From: Burkholderia sp. OK233
GTDB taxonomy: Bacteria > Pseudomonadota > Gammaproteobacteria > Burkholderiales > Burkholderiaceae
Assembly: GCF_900230185.1 (NCBI RefSeq)
Contig: NZ_OCSR01000002.1
Span: 3,162,001 to 3,226,000 of the forward strand
DNA length: 64,000 nucleotides
Direction of reading: 5' to 3'
The notes under the pieces are model-generated. The model saw only the letters and a list, made by a program, of their open reading frames with translations, was not told the DNA's origin and did no database searches. Numbering within the stretch: position 1 is the first letter of the stretch; each line of letters begins with the position of its first letter. The position numbers and the translations under genes were made by a program. This document shows, piece after piece, positions 43,465 through 51,299 of the stretch.

Positions 43465-44718
43465 ATGGCACTGAAACCTCGCAAGATTCTGCTGGCACTC
43501 GCGCTGGCCGCGGCCGCCGCAGGCGTGTCCGTCGTCAGCACGGCGCAGGCCGGCACGCTCGCGGTCAACATCGCGTTCAAGGGCGCAAGTCAACGGGCAG
43601 TCTGGCAGTCGATCATCGACGACTTCAAGAATACGCATCCCGGCACCGATGTGAAGGTGTCGTTCGTCGACGAAGAAGCGTACAAAGTCCAGTTGCCCGG
43701 TTGGCTCTCCACCGTCGCGCCCGATATCGTCAACTGGCATGACGGCGAGCGGATGGCGTATTACGCGCAGCGCGGCCTGTTCGAAGATCTGAGCGGCGAC
43801 TGGGCGAAGAACGGCTGGAACGACATGTATGCGTCGACGAAGGAAGCGTCGTCGTATAAGGGCAAGCAGTACGCCGCCCCGACCGTGTACTACTCGTGGG
43901 GTATGTTCTATCGCAAGGATCTGTTCCAGAAGGTCGGCATTACCGGCGAACCGAAAACGTGGACCCAGTTTCTCGACGACTGCAAGAAGCTGAAAGCGGC
44001 AGGCATTACGCCGATTGCCGTGGCTGGCCGTGATTCGTGGACGCTGGCCGGCTGGTTCGATTATCTCGACCTGCGCCTGAACGGCAACGCGTTCCATCAG
44101 AAACTGATGGCGGGCGATATCGCGTACACCGATCCGCGTGTGAAGAAGGTCTACGCGACGTGGAAGCAACTGATCGACGCCGGCTATTTCATCGACAATT
44201 CGCTTTCCTACGATCTGGATGCGGTGCAGCCGTTCCTGTTCCAGGGCAAGGCCGCGATGATGCTGATGGGCACCTTCATTACCGGTGGTTTCCCGCCGAA
44301 CGTCAAGCCGGAAATGGGCTACTTCCAGTTCCCGATTATCGACGCGAACGTGCCGACCGCCGAAGACGGTCCGGTCGAATCGCTGCATATTCCGTCGAAG
44401 GCGAAGAACAAGGCGGATGCGCATGCTTTCCTTGCGTTCGTCCAGACGCCGGAAAATGGCGCGAAGCTGGCGGCCGGGCTCGGCTCGCTGTCGGCGAACA
44501 GCAAATCGCCGGAACCTGAGGATCCGATTTCGAAGATCGGCTTCCAGATTCTCGCGAATACGAAGGGCGGCATTGCGCAGTTCTACGATCGCGACATGAC
44601 GAAAGAAATGGCCGATGAAGGGATGAAGGGGATGCAGCAATTCATCTCTGATCCCTCCAAGCTTGACGACGTGCTCGCGCAACTCGAGCAGACGCGTAAG
44701 CGGATCTACAAGAAGTGA
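43465..44718 (+). CDS. Sugar-binding protein of a CUT1 ABC transporter
   Basis: A 417-residue MalE/UgpB-like periplasmic protein. A signal peptide (MALKPRKILLALALAAAAAG) ends near STAQA; the mature part has NIAFKGASQRAVWQSIIDDF and GKAAMMLMGTFITGGFPPN. AAGGAGAC precedes the ATG by 7 bases. Context (GH42 enzyme and LacI repressor) suggests galactosides or arabinogalactan-type oligosaccharides as ligand. A hairpin follows the gene. Confidence 0.9.
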   Translation: MALKPRKILLALALAAAAAGVSVVSTAQAGTLAVNIAFKGASQRAVWQSIIDDFKNTHPGTDVKVSFVDEEAYKVQLPGWLSTVAPDIVNWHDGERMAYYAQRGLFEDLSGDWAKNGWNDMYASTKEASSYKGKQYAAPTVYYSWGMFYRKDLFQKVGITGEPKTWTQFLDDCKKLKAAGITPIAVAGRDSWTLAGWFDYLDLRLNGNAFHQKLMAGDIAYTDPRVKKVYATWKQLIDAGYFIDNSLSYDLDAVQPFLFQGKAAMMLMGTFITGGFPPNVKPEMGYFQFPIIDANVPTAEDGPVESLHIPSKAKNKADAHAFLAFVQTPENGAKLAAGLGSLSANSKSPEPEDPISKIGFQILANTKGGIAQFYDRDMTKEMADEGMKGMQQFISDPSKLDDVLAQLEQTRKRIYKK

Positions 44719-44724
44719 GCGGTG

Positions 44725-44744
44725 GCGGCCCGAGCCTGGGCCGC
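44725..44744 (+). promoter_or_regulatory. Intercistronic hairpin after the galactoside binding-protein gene
   Basis: GCGGCCC (44725-44731) / GGGCCGC (44738-44744) with a six-base loop, immediately after the stop codon. Same style as the hairpins at 33408-33429 and 56390-56414; it may raise binding-protein over permease output. Confidence 0.6.
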
Positions 44745-44772
44745 TACTCGTTGCATCAGACTGGCAACTATG

Positions 44773-44849
44773 TTGCATGGGACCAGAGTACTTGCTTTGC
44801 ATGGGACTAGAGTCAACTCTAGTCGACAGCTAAAGCACCCACTCTGGTC
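44773..44849 (+). repeat. Nested inverted and direct repeats between ABC genes
   Basis: A 17-bp unit TTGCATGGGAC(C/T)AGAGT occurs at 44773-44789 and 44797-44813 (24-bp period). The inner unit forms a 9-bp dyad GACTAGAGT/ACTCTAGTC (44805-44824). The outer unit pairs with a later copy, GACCAGAGT (44781-44789) / ACTCTGGTC (44841-44849). A shorter TTGCAT copy lies at 44751. The array separates the binding-protein gene from the permease genes. Confidence 0.8.
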
Positions 44850-44864
44850 GACAGGAGAATGATC

Positions 44865-45857
44865 GTGTCGCATTCCGTCACCCGTCACACTGTCGGCGGC
44901 CCTGCCGAACCGGGCGGTCCTGGCTTGCCCGCATCGGGCGTACCGGCATCGGGCGGTGCATTGCGCGGCGGGCCGCCTGGCGCGGCGCGCCGGCGCCGTC
45001 CGTCGCCGACCGCGCGCCGGCAGCGGCGAGCCGCTTTCCTGTTTCTCGCGCCGGCCTGCGTGATGGTGGCGATCTACGTCGTGTGGCCGATCATTTCGAC
45101 CGTGCGCCTGAGCTTTTTCAACTGGGATGGGATGACCGACCCATCGTTCGTCGGCCTCGCAAACTATATCGAGTTGTTCCATACGCCGACGTTCTACACG
45201 GCGCTGAAGAACAACCTCATCTGGCTGCTGCTGTTCCTGCTTGCGCCGCCAATGGGCCTCGCCGTCGCGCTCTATCTGAACCAGGCCGTGGCCGGCATCC
45301 GCATCGTCAAATCGTTGTTCTTCGCGCCGTTCGTGTTGTCGGGCGTGGTGGTCGGCTTGATCTTTTCGTGGTTCTACGACCCGACCTTCGGCCTGCTCGC
45401 GGTGATTCTCGGGCACGGCGTGCCGGTACTCGGCGACCCTCGTTACGCGACCCTCGGGATCGTGTTCGCCGCGCTGTGGCCGCAAACCGCGTATTGCATG
45501 ATTCTTTATCTAACCGGTTTGACGTCGCTGAACGCCGAGCAGATCGAAGCGGCGCGAATGGAGGGCGCGCGCGGCTGGTCGATGCTGTGGCACGTGATCC
45601 TGCCGCAATTGCGGCCGACCACGTTCATGGCGATCGTCGTCACGGTGATCGGCGCGTTGCGCAGCTTCGATCTGATTTCGGTAATGACCAGCGGCGGACC
45701 GTTCGAAAGTTCAACCGTGCTCGCGTACTACATGTACGACCAGGCGATCAAGTATTACCGCATCGGCTATTCGGCTGCGGTGGCGGTCGTGCTGTTCGCC
45801 ATCATGCTGGTGTACATCGTCTATCACCTGCGCCGCATGCTGCGCACCGAGCAATAA
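44865..45857 (+). CDS. Sugar ABC permease (MalF/UgpA type)
   Basis: A 330-residue CUT1 permease. A 55-residue Gly/Ala/Pro/Arg-rich N-terminal extension precedes six helices starting with AAFLFLAPACVMVAIYVVWP. The coupling motif is EAARMEGARGWSMLWHVILP. GTG 44865 is taken as start because AGGAG is 7 bases upstream; the ATG at 44859 is only one base from it. Partners are the next permease, the MalK-type ATPase and the binding protein. Confidence 0.88.
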   Translation: MSHSVTRHTVGGPAEPGGPGLPASGVPASGGALRGGPPGAARRRRPSPTARRQRRAAFLFLAPACVMVAIYVVWPIISTVRLSFFNWDGMTDPSFVGLANYIELFHTPTFYTALKNNLIWLLLFLLAPPMGLAVALYLNQAVAGIRIVKSLFFAPFVLSGVVVGLIFSWFYDPTFGLLAVILGHGVPVLGDPRYATLGIVFAALWPQTAYCMILYLTGLTSLNAEQIEAARMEGARGWSMLWHVILPQLRPTTFMAIVVTVIGALRSFDLISVMTSGGPFESSTVLAYYMYDQAIKYYRIGYSAAVAVVLFAIMLVYIVYHLRRMLRTEQ

Positions 45858-45867
45858 GGAGCCGATC

Positions 45868-46719
45868 ATGTTCCCGATCCCGATCGACAAATGGAAGCCG
45901 GTGACACGCCGTGCGTACAAACTGACATTGCCGCTCGCGCTGCTGATCTGGTTGCTGCCGATGATCGCGGTGCTCGTGACCTCGGTGCGTTCAACGGAAG
46001 AATTGAGCGAAGGCAACTATTGGGGCTGGCCGAAGCACTTCGCGATGTTCGATAACTATCGCGAGGCGCTGACGACCTCGCCGATGCTGCATTACTTCTG
46101 GAACAGCGTGCTGATTACGGTGCCCGCTGTGGTAGGTTCGATTGCACTTGCGGCGATGGCGGGATTCGCGCTGGCTATTTACCGGTTTCGCGGCAATTCG
46201 ACGTTGTTCGCGACGTTTGTCGCGGGCAATTTTGTGCCGGTGCAGGTGTTGATGATTCCGGTGCGGGATCTGTCGCTGCAACTCGGTTTGTTCAATACGG
46301 TAAGCGCGTTGATTCTGTTCCATGTGTCGTTTCAGACCGGATTTTGCGCGCTGTTTCTGCGGAACTTCATCAAGCAGTTGCCGTTTGAGCTGGTCGAGGC
46401 TGCCCGGATCGAAGGCGCCAACGAGTGGACCGTGTTCTTCAAGATCGTATTGCCGCTGATCCGTCCCGCGCTGGCCGCCTTGGCGATTCTCGTGTTCACG
46501 TTCGTGTGGAATGACTACTTCTGGGCGCTGTGTCTGACGCAAGGTGACGACGCGGCGCCGATTACTGTCGGTGTCGCGGCGTTGAAAGGGCAGTGGACGA
46601 CGGCGTGGAATCTGGTTTCGGCGGGGTCGATTCTTGCCGCGTTACCTTCGGTCGCGATGTTCTTTGCGATGCAGAAGCATTTCGTGGCGGGGCTGACGTT
46701 TGGGGCGACGAAGGGGTGA
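45868..46719 (+). CDS. Sugar ABC permease (MalG/UgpE type)
   Basis: A 283-residue CUT1 permease with six helices; the coupling loop reads VEAARIEGANEWTVFFKIVL, just like its partner. TAAGGAG precedes the ATG by 8 bases and is 10 bp after the first permease. It ends the galactoside operon; the convergent tonB gene ends 41 bp further on. Confidence 0.92.
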   Translation: MFPIPIDKWKPVTRRAYKLTLPLALLIWLLPMIAVLVTSVRSTEELSEGNYWGWPKHFAMFDNYREALTTSPMLHYFWNSVLITVPAVVGSIALAAMAGFALAIYRFRGNSTLFATFVAGNFVPVQVLMIPVRDLSLQLGLFNTVSALILFHVSFQTGFCALFLRNFIKQLPFELVEAARIEGANEWTVFFKIVLPLIRPALAALAILVFTFVWNDYFWALCLTQGDDAAPITVGVAALKGQWTTAWNLVSAGSILAALPSVAMFFAMQKHFVAGLTFGATKG

Positions 46720-46760
46720 GGTAGGTGCTGGTAAAAACTCAACGCACAACCTTCCTCGCC

Positions 46761-47504
46761 CTAACTCACATCGAAATGCACGCGGATGTCCTGCCGGCTT
46801 TCGACTGGATGTCCAGCTTGCATCGCCGGAAAGAATCGCCATTGACAGAGCGTTTCGAGCAGGATCTGGTTGAGGCGCGGGTTGGCGGTCGGCTTGATGA
46901 GTTCAACATCGACCGAGCCGTCAACGTGAATGGCGAAGCGGGCCGTCGCGACGGTTTGATACGTCTGGTCACGTAAATCGTCAGGGAGTTCCGGCAACGG
47001 TTGAGCGATGGCGTGTGCGGTTGTCTCACCGGACGACGTGGCCGATGGCGTGGCGTTTGCTTTTTCTTCGGAAGAGGGACTCGCAGCACGCGCAGGCGGT
47101 TCGGCCGCCGGCTTCGACTCTTGAGCCGTGGGCGCCGACTGAGTGGGCGCAGCGCTCTGTGCCGATCGCACATCCGGCTTCGACGGGACAGGTGGCGTCG
47201 TGCGTGCTTGTGCTGACACGTGAGGGCGCGGATCGGCTGGATGTTGTGGCTTTGCCGGTGCGATCGGAGTGGGCGTAGCCGGAGCCGCAGAAGGATTCGC
47301 AACCGGAGCCAGCGGAGGATCGAGTTCCACCATCCGCATGTCGAGTGGCTTATCGGGCGCATGCACGGACGGTGTTGTACCCAACCAGCGCCCCAACTGA
47401 AACAGGAACCCGATCCATACGATTAGCGCGACAAGCACCGCTAATGCGATCCGTATCTGCGGAGAATCGTCCACAGCGGCCGCAAGGCGCATCCGGCTAC
47501 TCAC
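46761..47504 (-). CDS. tonB: TonB-type energy-transducing protein
   Basis: A 247-residue protein: one N-terminal membrane helix (IRIALAVLVALIVWIGFLFQ), a Pro/Ala/Lys-rich periplasmic spacer (residues 60-165) and a C-terminal TonB domain (TVATARFAIHVDGSVDVELI, LLETLCQWRFFPAM). GTG 47504 overlaps the exbD stop; ATG 47492 is a close alternative. It is the last of four genes encoding receptor, ExbB, ExbD and TonB, and should energise the co-encoded receptor. Confidence 0.88.
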   Translation of the reverse strand: MSSRMRLAAAVDDSPQIRIALAVLVALIVWIGFLFQLGRWLGTTPSVHAPDKPLDMRMVELDPPLAPVANPSAAPATPTPIAPAKPQHPADPRPHVSAQARTTPPVPSKPDVRSAQSAAPTQSAPTAQESKPAAEPPARAASPSSEEKANATPSATSSGETTAHAIAQPLPELPDDLRDQTYQTVATARFAIHVDGSVDVELIKPTANPRLNQILLETLCQWRFFPAMQAGHPVESRQDIRVHFDVS

Positions 47505-47895
47505 GACGCACGGCGATCAAGAACCGCTCAGCACCCGCTCGGCGCGCGGCCAGCATCGCCTGAACGACCACGCCGTGGCCCGCCGCGTCGTCAGCAGCGA
47601 TCACAACGTTGCCGTCCGGCTGCAGCAGGCGTTTTACCGTCGGTTCGATCTGATCGAGATGCACGGACTGATGGTTCACGAATACCTCATTGCTGCTGTC
47701 CACCGAAATAGTCAGCGGTTCATGGGCCGTGATCATTTGCGCGCTGCTGGCGGGGAGGTTGACCTTAACCGCGTCGAGCCGCTGCATTGCGAGCGATGCG
47801 AGCATGAAGGTCGCCAGCAGAAAGAACATCACATCGATCATCGGAATGATTTCGATGCGACCGCGCTTCGCCGCGCGCGAGCGCTTGAACTTCAC
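47497..47895 (-). CDS. exbD: ExbD/TolR-family protein
   Basis: A 132-residue protein with one membrane helix (IEIIPMIDVMFFLLATFMLA) containing the functional Asp of the proton channel (MIDVMF). GTG start with a GTGA overlap to the exbB stop. The periplasmic domain has ISVDSSNEVFVNHQSVHLD. Together with ExbB it converts proton flow into TonB movement. Confidence 0.92.
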   Translation of the reverse strand: MKFKRSRAAKRGRIEIIPMIDVMFFLLATFMLASLAMQRLDAVKVNLPASSAQMITAHEPLTISVDSSNEVFVNHQSVHLDQIEPTVKRLLQPDGNVVIAADDAAGHGVVVQAMLAARRAGAERFLIAVRRE

Positions 47896-48539
47896 GGCAG
47901 CGCTCCCGCGGGCGCGTCGGCAAGACGGATTTCGCTGAGCCGCGCATTCGCGAACGACTCGAGTTCATCCATGAGTCGTTCGAGCCGACGGGAAAAATAG
48001 TTGAACGCAAAGAGCGCGAACAGGGCGACGACGAGGCCAATCGCGGTTGCCACCAGAGACTGGGCCACGCCACCGGTCACGCCACCCGGATCGACGAGAC
48101 CATCGCCGCCGAACAACTGGAACGAATGCATCATGCCGACGATGGTGCCCAACAGACCCAGCAGAGGCGCAGCCGTCACGATGGTTTCCAGCACCCAGAA
48201 ACCTTTGCTCATATCGCATTCGATTTGCGCGGCAACCGATTGCGCCTTGGCCTCGCGTAACCACAGCGGTACAGAAGGATCGGGCGCCCACGGCGCGCTC
48301 ATGCGTCTGAATGCGTTCTGACTGGAGACATCCTTCAATCTGCCGGCCCAATCTAGGGCCGAGCCGGGCGCCGCAATGTCGTGTGTGCCACGCAGCGTAC
48401 CCGACAACCGGCCAAAACACAGAAACACGTAGGCCCTGTCGAGGGCGATGGCGACTGCCAGAATGGCGAGTATCGTCAGCGGATAGATGACCCATCCGCC
48501 TACGCGTACTGCCGCGAGAACGCTTGTCCAATCTTGCAT
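47892..48539 (-). CDS. exbB: ExbB/TolQ/MotA-type proton channel protein
   Basis: A 215-residue inner-membrane protein. Three helices are visible: VGGWVIYPLTILAILAVAIA, LETIVTAAPLLGLLGTIVGM and GVAQSLVATAIGLVVALFAL. The last two are the conserved ExbB channel helices. It starts 28 bp after the receptor stop and is translationally coupled to exbD. Confidence 0.92.
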   Translation of the reverse strand: MQDWTSVLAAVRVGGWVIYPLTILAILAVAIALDRAYVFLCFGRLSGTLRGTHDIAAPGSALDWAGRLKDVSSQNAFRRMSAPWAPDPSVPLWLREAKAQSVAAQIECDMSKGFWVLETIVTAAPLLGLLGTIVGMMHSFQLFGGDGLVDPGGVTGGVAQSLVATAIGLVVALFALFAFNYFSRRLERLMDELESFANARLSEIRLADAPAGALP

Positions 48540-48566
48540 GCTCTACCTCTTCGTAGCTGGACAGAA

Positions 48567-50909
48567 TCAGAAATGCTTGGTGACGCCGGCGTAGACGGCG
48601 AAATGCGGGCCGTACTGCGGTGCGCCGACGCCGATACCCGACCCGTCGCGCAACTCATAGACGCGGTTGAATGCGTTGATCACGAGTAGGCGTGCATCGA
48701 ATTTGCCGATGAGCGGCTGGTTGGAGTGCTGTATCACTCCAAGATTGACTTGCGCATAGACCGGCAGCCGATCGGTGTTCGCAAAGCCGCTACGCAAACC
48801 GCTTCCTACCAGTCCGTCGAACGTGAGGGTCGTTCTGCCGAGATCGTAGGTTCCACCGAACGACGCCGTGATGCGTTGGTCGTGATCCAGATAGACCCAG
48901 TGATTGTTGATATAGGCGAGTTCCGCCGGGTCGAAATTGAACTGCGCTGAATCGATCTGCGTGCCCTGCGCGCGGCTCCACGCGAGATTCACATACGCGG
49001 ATACGTTGTCCTGTTTGTAGTTGGCCGTGAACTCGACCCCATACACGCGGCCCTCCCTGTAGTTGAACGGCGTGAAGATGAGCGCGGAGCCGAACTGCCC
49101 TTCATCAAGCAGGTTCGCCGATTTCTTGTAGTAAGCGTCGAGCCCGATCGTCACGTTCGACCCGAGGCGCTGGGTCACGCCGAGATCGAAATAATGGCTG
49201 CGTTCCGGTTGCACCTGGTCGTTCTGGCTCGATGGACTCTGGTTGGTCGTGCCGTTAAAGCGGCTGATGGTCGAGCCGGACACCAGCTCGAATGCAGGCG
49301 GCGTGAAATAGCGCGCGTAACCGGCATGGAGCGTCGTGGCCGGCGTCAGTGCATAGACGAGACCGATGCGAGGGCTAAGCTGACTCGCGCTGACATACTC
49401 GTCCATCTTGTCGTAGCGCAGACCATAGTTCAGCGTGAGCTTGTCCGTGATTTTCCACTCGTCCTGTACGTAGGCGCTGTACAGATAACCGGTCTTGCTG
49501 CTGGAGTCCTGAATATTGAAGGGCTGATCGGATAGCTGATTGCCGTTGCTGTCCGTCGCGAATACGTTGACGCTGTCGTTGAACACCGCGTGTTCTTGCT
49601 GGAAGAAGATACCTGCCCGGACCGTATGCCTGTCGTTCAGCCGCCAGGTCGTGTCCACCTGTGCGCCATTGGCCGAGTTGCTGTGAAAATCTTGCGACGC
49701 CACGCCGTTAAAGAGCAGATCGCCGACCGGATCGGGATTGAATTGCGTCCGCGTGTAGCGCGTAAAGAGGGCAACCTGATAGTCGAGTGCGCCGCCATTG
49801 GTACCCTGGAGGGCGACCACCGCGAAGTTGTTCAACTCCGATTGCGTTTCGTTGAGTTGGCTCGAATCGAACGTGTTGCTGCCGTTGAGTGTGAAGTTGG
49901 TCGGCAAGCCGGGTGTGTTGGGAATCTCGAACTGGTTGCTCGTCGTGCCGAACATCACGCTCACGCGGGTGAGCGGGTTGATGATGTACGACATGTAGCC
50001 GAGCGCATCGCCCTGACGGGTGTGATCGTGGATCGCGTTGGCACTGGCAGTGGGATTCTCGATCCCGAGGTTGTTCATGCCGAGCGAGCCGCTGAAGTAG
50101 TAGCTGAACGGCCCCTCATTGCCGAATACATCGGCGCTGGTCTTTATCGTCTGATGGCTACCGCCGAACACGTCGATGGACCCACCGTCGCCTGTATCAC
50201 CCGTCTTCGTGCGGATGTCCACCACGCCTGCCGTGCGGTAGCCGTACTGCGCCGGTAAAGCACCTGTCAACAGGTTCACCTGGTCGATGATGCGGGTGTC
50301 GAGTGCCTGGCCGAAACCGCTGATCGGCTCGGGAATGATGATGCCGTTGATGCGGTATTGCAGGTTCGCATGATCGCCGCGCACGTGCAGTTGCCCGTAT
50401 GAGTCGCTTGCCACGCCTGGCGCCTGGAGCAGCACCTGGTTCAGCGGCGTGTCTTGCCCAGCGGGCAGCGCATTGATATCGGCCTGGCTGAAGCGGTACA
50501 CGCTGCTGCCGGTTTCCGGCAGCAGTCCGTTGCGGGCTCGATCGAGACGCTTTGCGTTCACCTGAACGTCGAGTGTGTCGCTTTGAGCGAGTTTGACGCT
50601 TACTGCGCTTTCTGCACCTGCGGTCGTGGTCGCCATGCTGCTGCCGCTCGCGAATCCCGGTGCCGTAACAACGATTGCATAAGTGCCCGGTGTCACATGG
50701 CCGATCGCAAAACGACCCTCTGCATCCGTCTTCGCCTCGTTGACTGCGGCGCCGCTTGCGTTTTGAACCTTCACGGTGGCGTTCCGGACGGGCTTGCCCG
50801 CCGCGTCGGTGACGGCGCCTGTCACCGACGCGGCGGGCGCGGCATGGGCGTGAGCAGCGATAGCGAACAGCAGCAGGGCTGCATGGGAGACACGCGTGCG
50901 GTTTTTCAT
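48567..50909 (-). CDS. TonB-dependent outer-membrane receptor with Cna-like N-terminal domain
   Basis: A 780-residue receptor. Signal peptide (LLLFAIAAHAHAA), then a carboxypeptidase-regulatory-like domain at about 27-110 (VTGAVTDAAGKPVRNATVKV), a plug (ADINALPAGQDTPLNQVLLQ, LHVRGDHANLQYRINGI) and a 22-strand barrel ending in Phe (VTKHF). The Cna-like domain is common in receptors for larger organic ligands. It heads an operon with its private exbB-exbD-tonB. A Zur-like box upstream suggests zinc-linked control, so a zinc complex is one possible ligand. Confidence 0.9.
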   Translation of the reverse strand: MKNRTRVSHAALLLFAIAAHAHAAPAASVTGAVTDAAGKPVRNATVKVQNASGAAVNEAKTDAEGRFAIGHVTPGTYAIVVTAPGFASGSSMATTTAGAESAVSVKLAQSDTLDVQVNAKRLDRARNGLLPETGSSVYRFSQADINALPAGQDTPLNQVLLQAPGVASDSYGQLHVRGDHANLQYRINGIIIPEPISGFGQALDTRIIDQVNLLTGALPAQYGYRTAGVVDIRTKTGDTGDGGSIDVFGGSHQTIKTSADVFGNEGPFSYYFSGSLGMNNLGIENPTASANAIHDHTRQGDALGYMSYIINPLTRVSVMFGTTSNQFEIPNTPGLPTNFTLNGSNTFDSSQLNETQSELNNFAVVALQGTNGGALDYQVALFTRYTRTQFNPDPVGDLLFNGVASQDFHSNSANGAQVDTTWRLNDRHTVRAGIFFQQEHAVFNDSVNVFATDSNGNQLSDQPFNIQDSSSKTGYLYSAYVQDEWKITDKLTLNYGLRYDKMDEYVSASQLSPRIGLVYALTPATTLHAGYARYFTPPAFELVSGSTISRFNGTTNQSPSSQNDQVQPERSHYFDLGVTQRLGSNVTIGLDAYYKKSANLLDEGQFGSALIFTPFNYREGRVYGVEFTANYKQDNVSAYVNLAWSRAQGTQIDSAQFNFDPAELAYINNHWVYLDHDQRITASFGGTYDLGRTTLTFDGLVGSGLRSGFANTDRLPVYAQVNLGVIQHSNQPLIGKFDARLLVINAFNRVYELRDGSGIGVGAPQYGPHFAVYAGVTKHF

Positions 50910-51047
50910 CTTTATTTATTGAGGGTGAGCACTGGGTGGATGTGTTTTCCGTCTTGTTGACGTTTTTCCTGGACGAAATACGGATGACGAGGCGTGCGCC
51001 GACTGGTCCCGACCAGGCGGGAACCCTATCGTCATCCGTGATAAGGA

Positions 51048-51064
51048 ATGTTATATCATTACAT
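51048..51064. promoter_or_regulatory. Zur-like box upstream of the TonB receptor
   Basis: ATGTTATATCATTACAT is a near-palindrome whose core GTTATATCATTAC (51050-51062) matches the zinc-uptake-regulator consensus GTTATAATATAAC at 9 of 13 bases (proteobacterial Zur consensus from memory). It lies in a distinctly AT-rich island 138 bp upstream of the receptor start. Confidence 0.45.
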
Positions 51065-51130
51065 CACGAAACAAAAATGACAACCCGATGGACGGCACTG
51101 CGAGCGATTGGGGAAAGTGAGGAGGGGTGT

Positions 51131-51166
51131 TTCACGCGTGAGTGGCGGCCCGGATTCGGACCGCCA
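51131..51166. terminator. Stem-loop downstream of the sedolisin gene
   Basis: GTGGCGG (51141-51147) and CCGCCAC (51160-51166) form a stem extended by an inner CCG/CGG pair, next to the palindrome TCACGCGTGA (51131-51140). No U-tract. It lies 134 bp beyond the protease stop. Confidence 0.4.
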
Positions 51167-51299
51167 CAATCGTTCGGCGCGAGGGGGAGGGATGCTCGAG
51201 CGCGATGTCGACGAACGGTTTGCCCGTAGCCGCCGATGACCCGCATGTCACGAAGTCATCGGCGAGCGTTCAGGCGTTCACATCAAACGGCCTGCAGAC

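Larger units (their letters stand above)
50910..51299. other. 390-bp region between receptor and protease genes
   Basis: Holds the receptor promoter with a Zur-like box (51048-51064) and the protease 3' end with a hairpin (51131-51166). It is AT-rich between 51040 and 51080 and no gene is supported. Confidence 0.5.

Noticed and set aside
43441..44802. A 453-codon minus-strand open frame across the sugar-binding protein
   Set aside because: Antisense to a well-supported exported binding protein; no family resemblance.
44773..44849. An insertion sequence or transposon end
   Set aside because: No transposase, no target duplication and the repeats are too short and internally nested.
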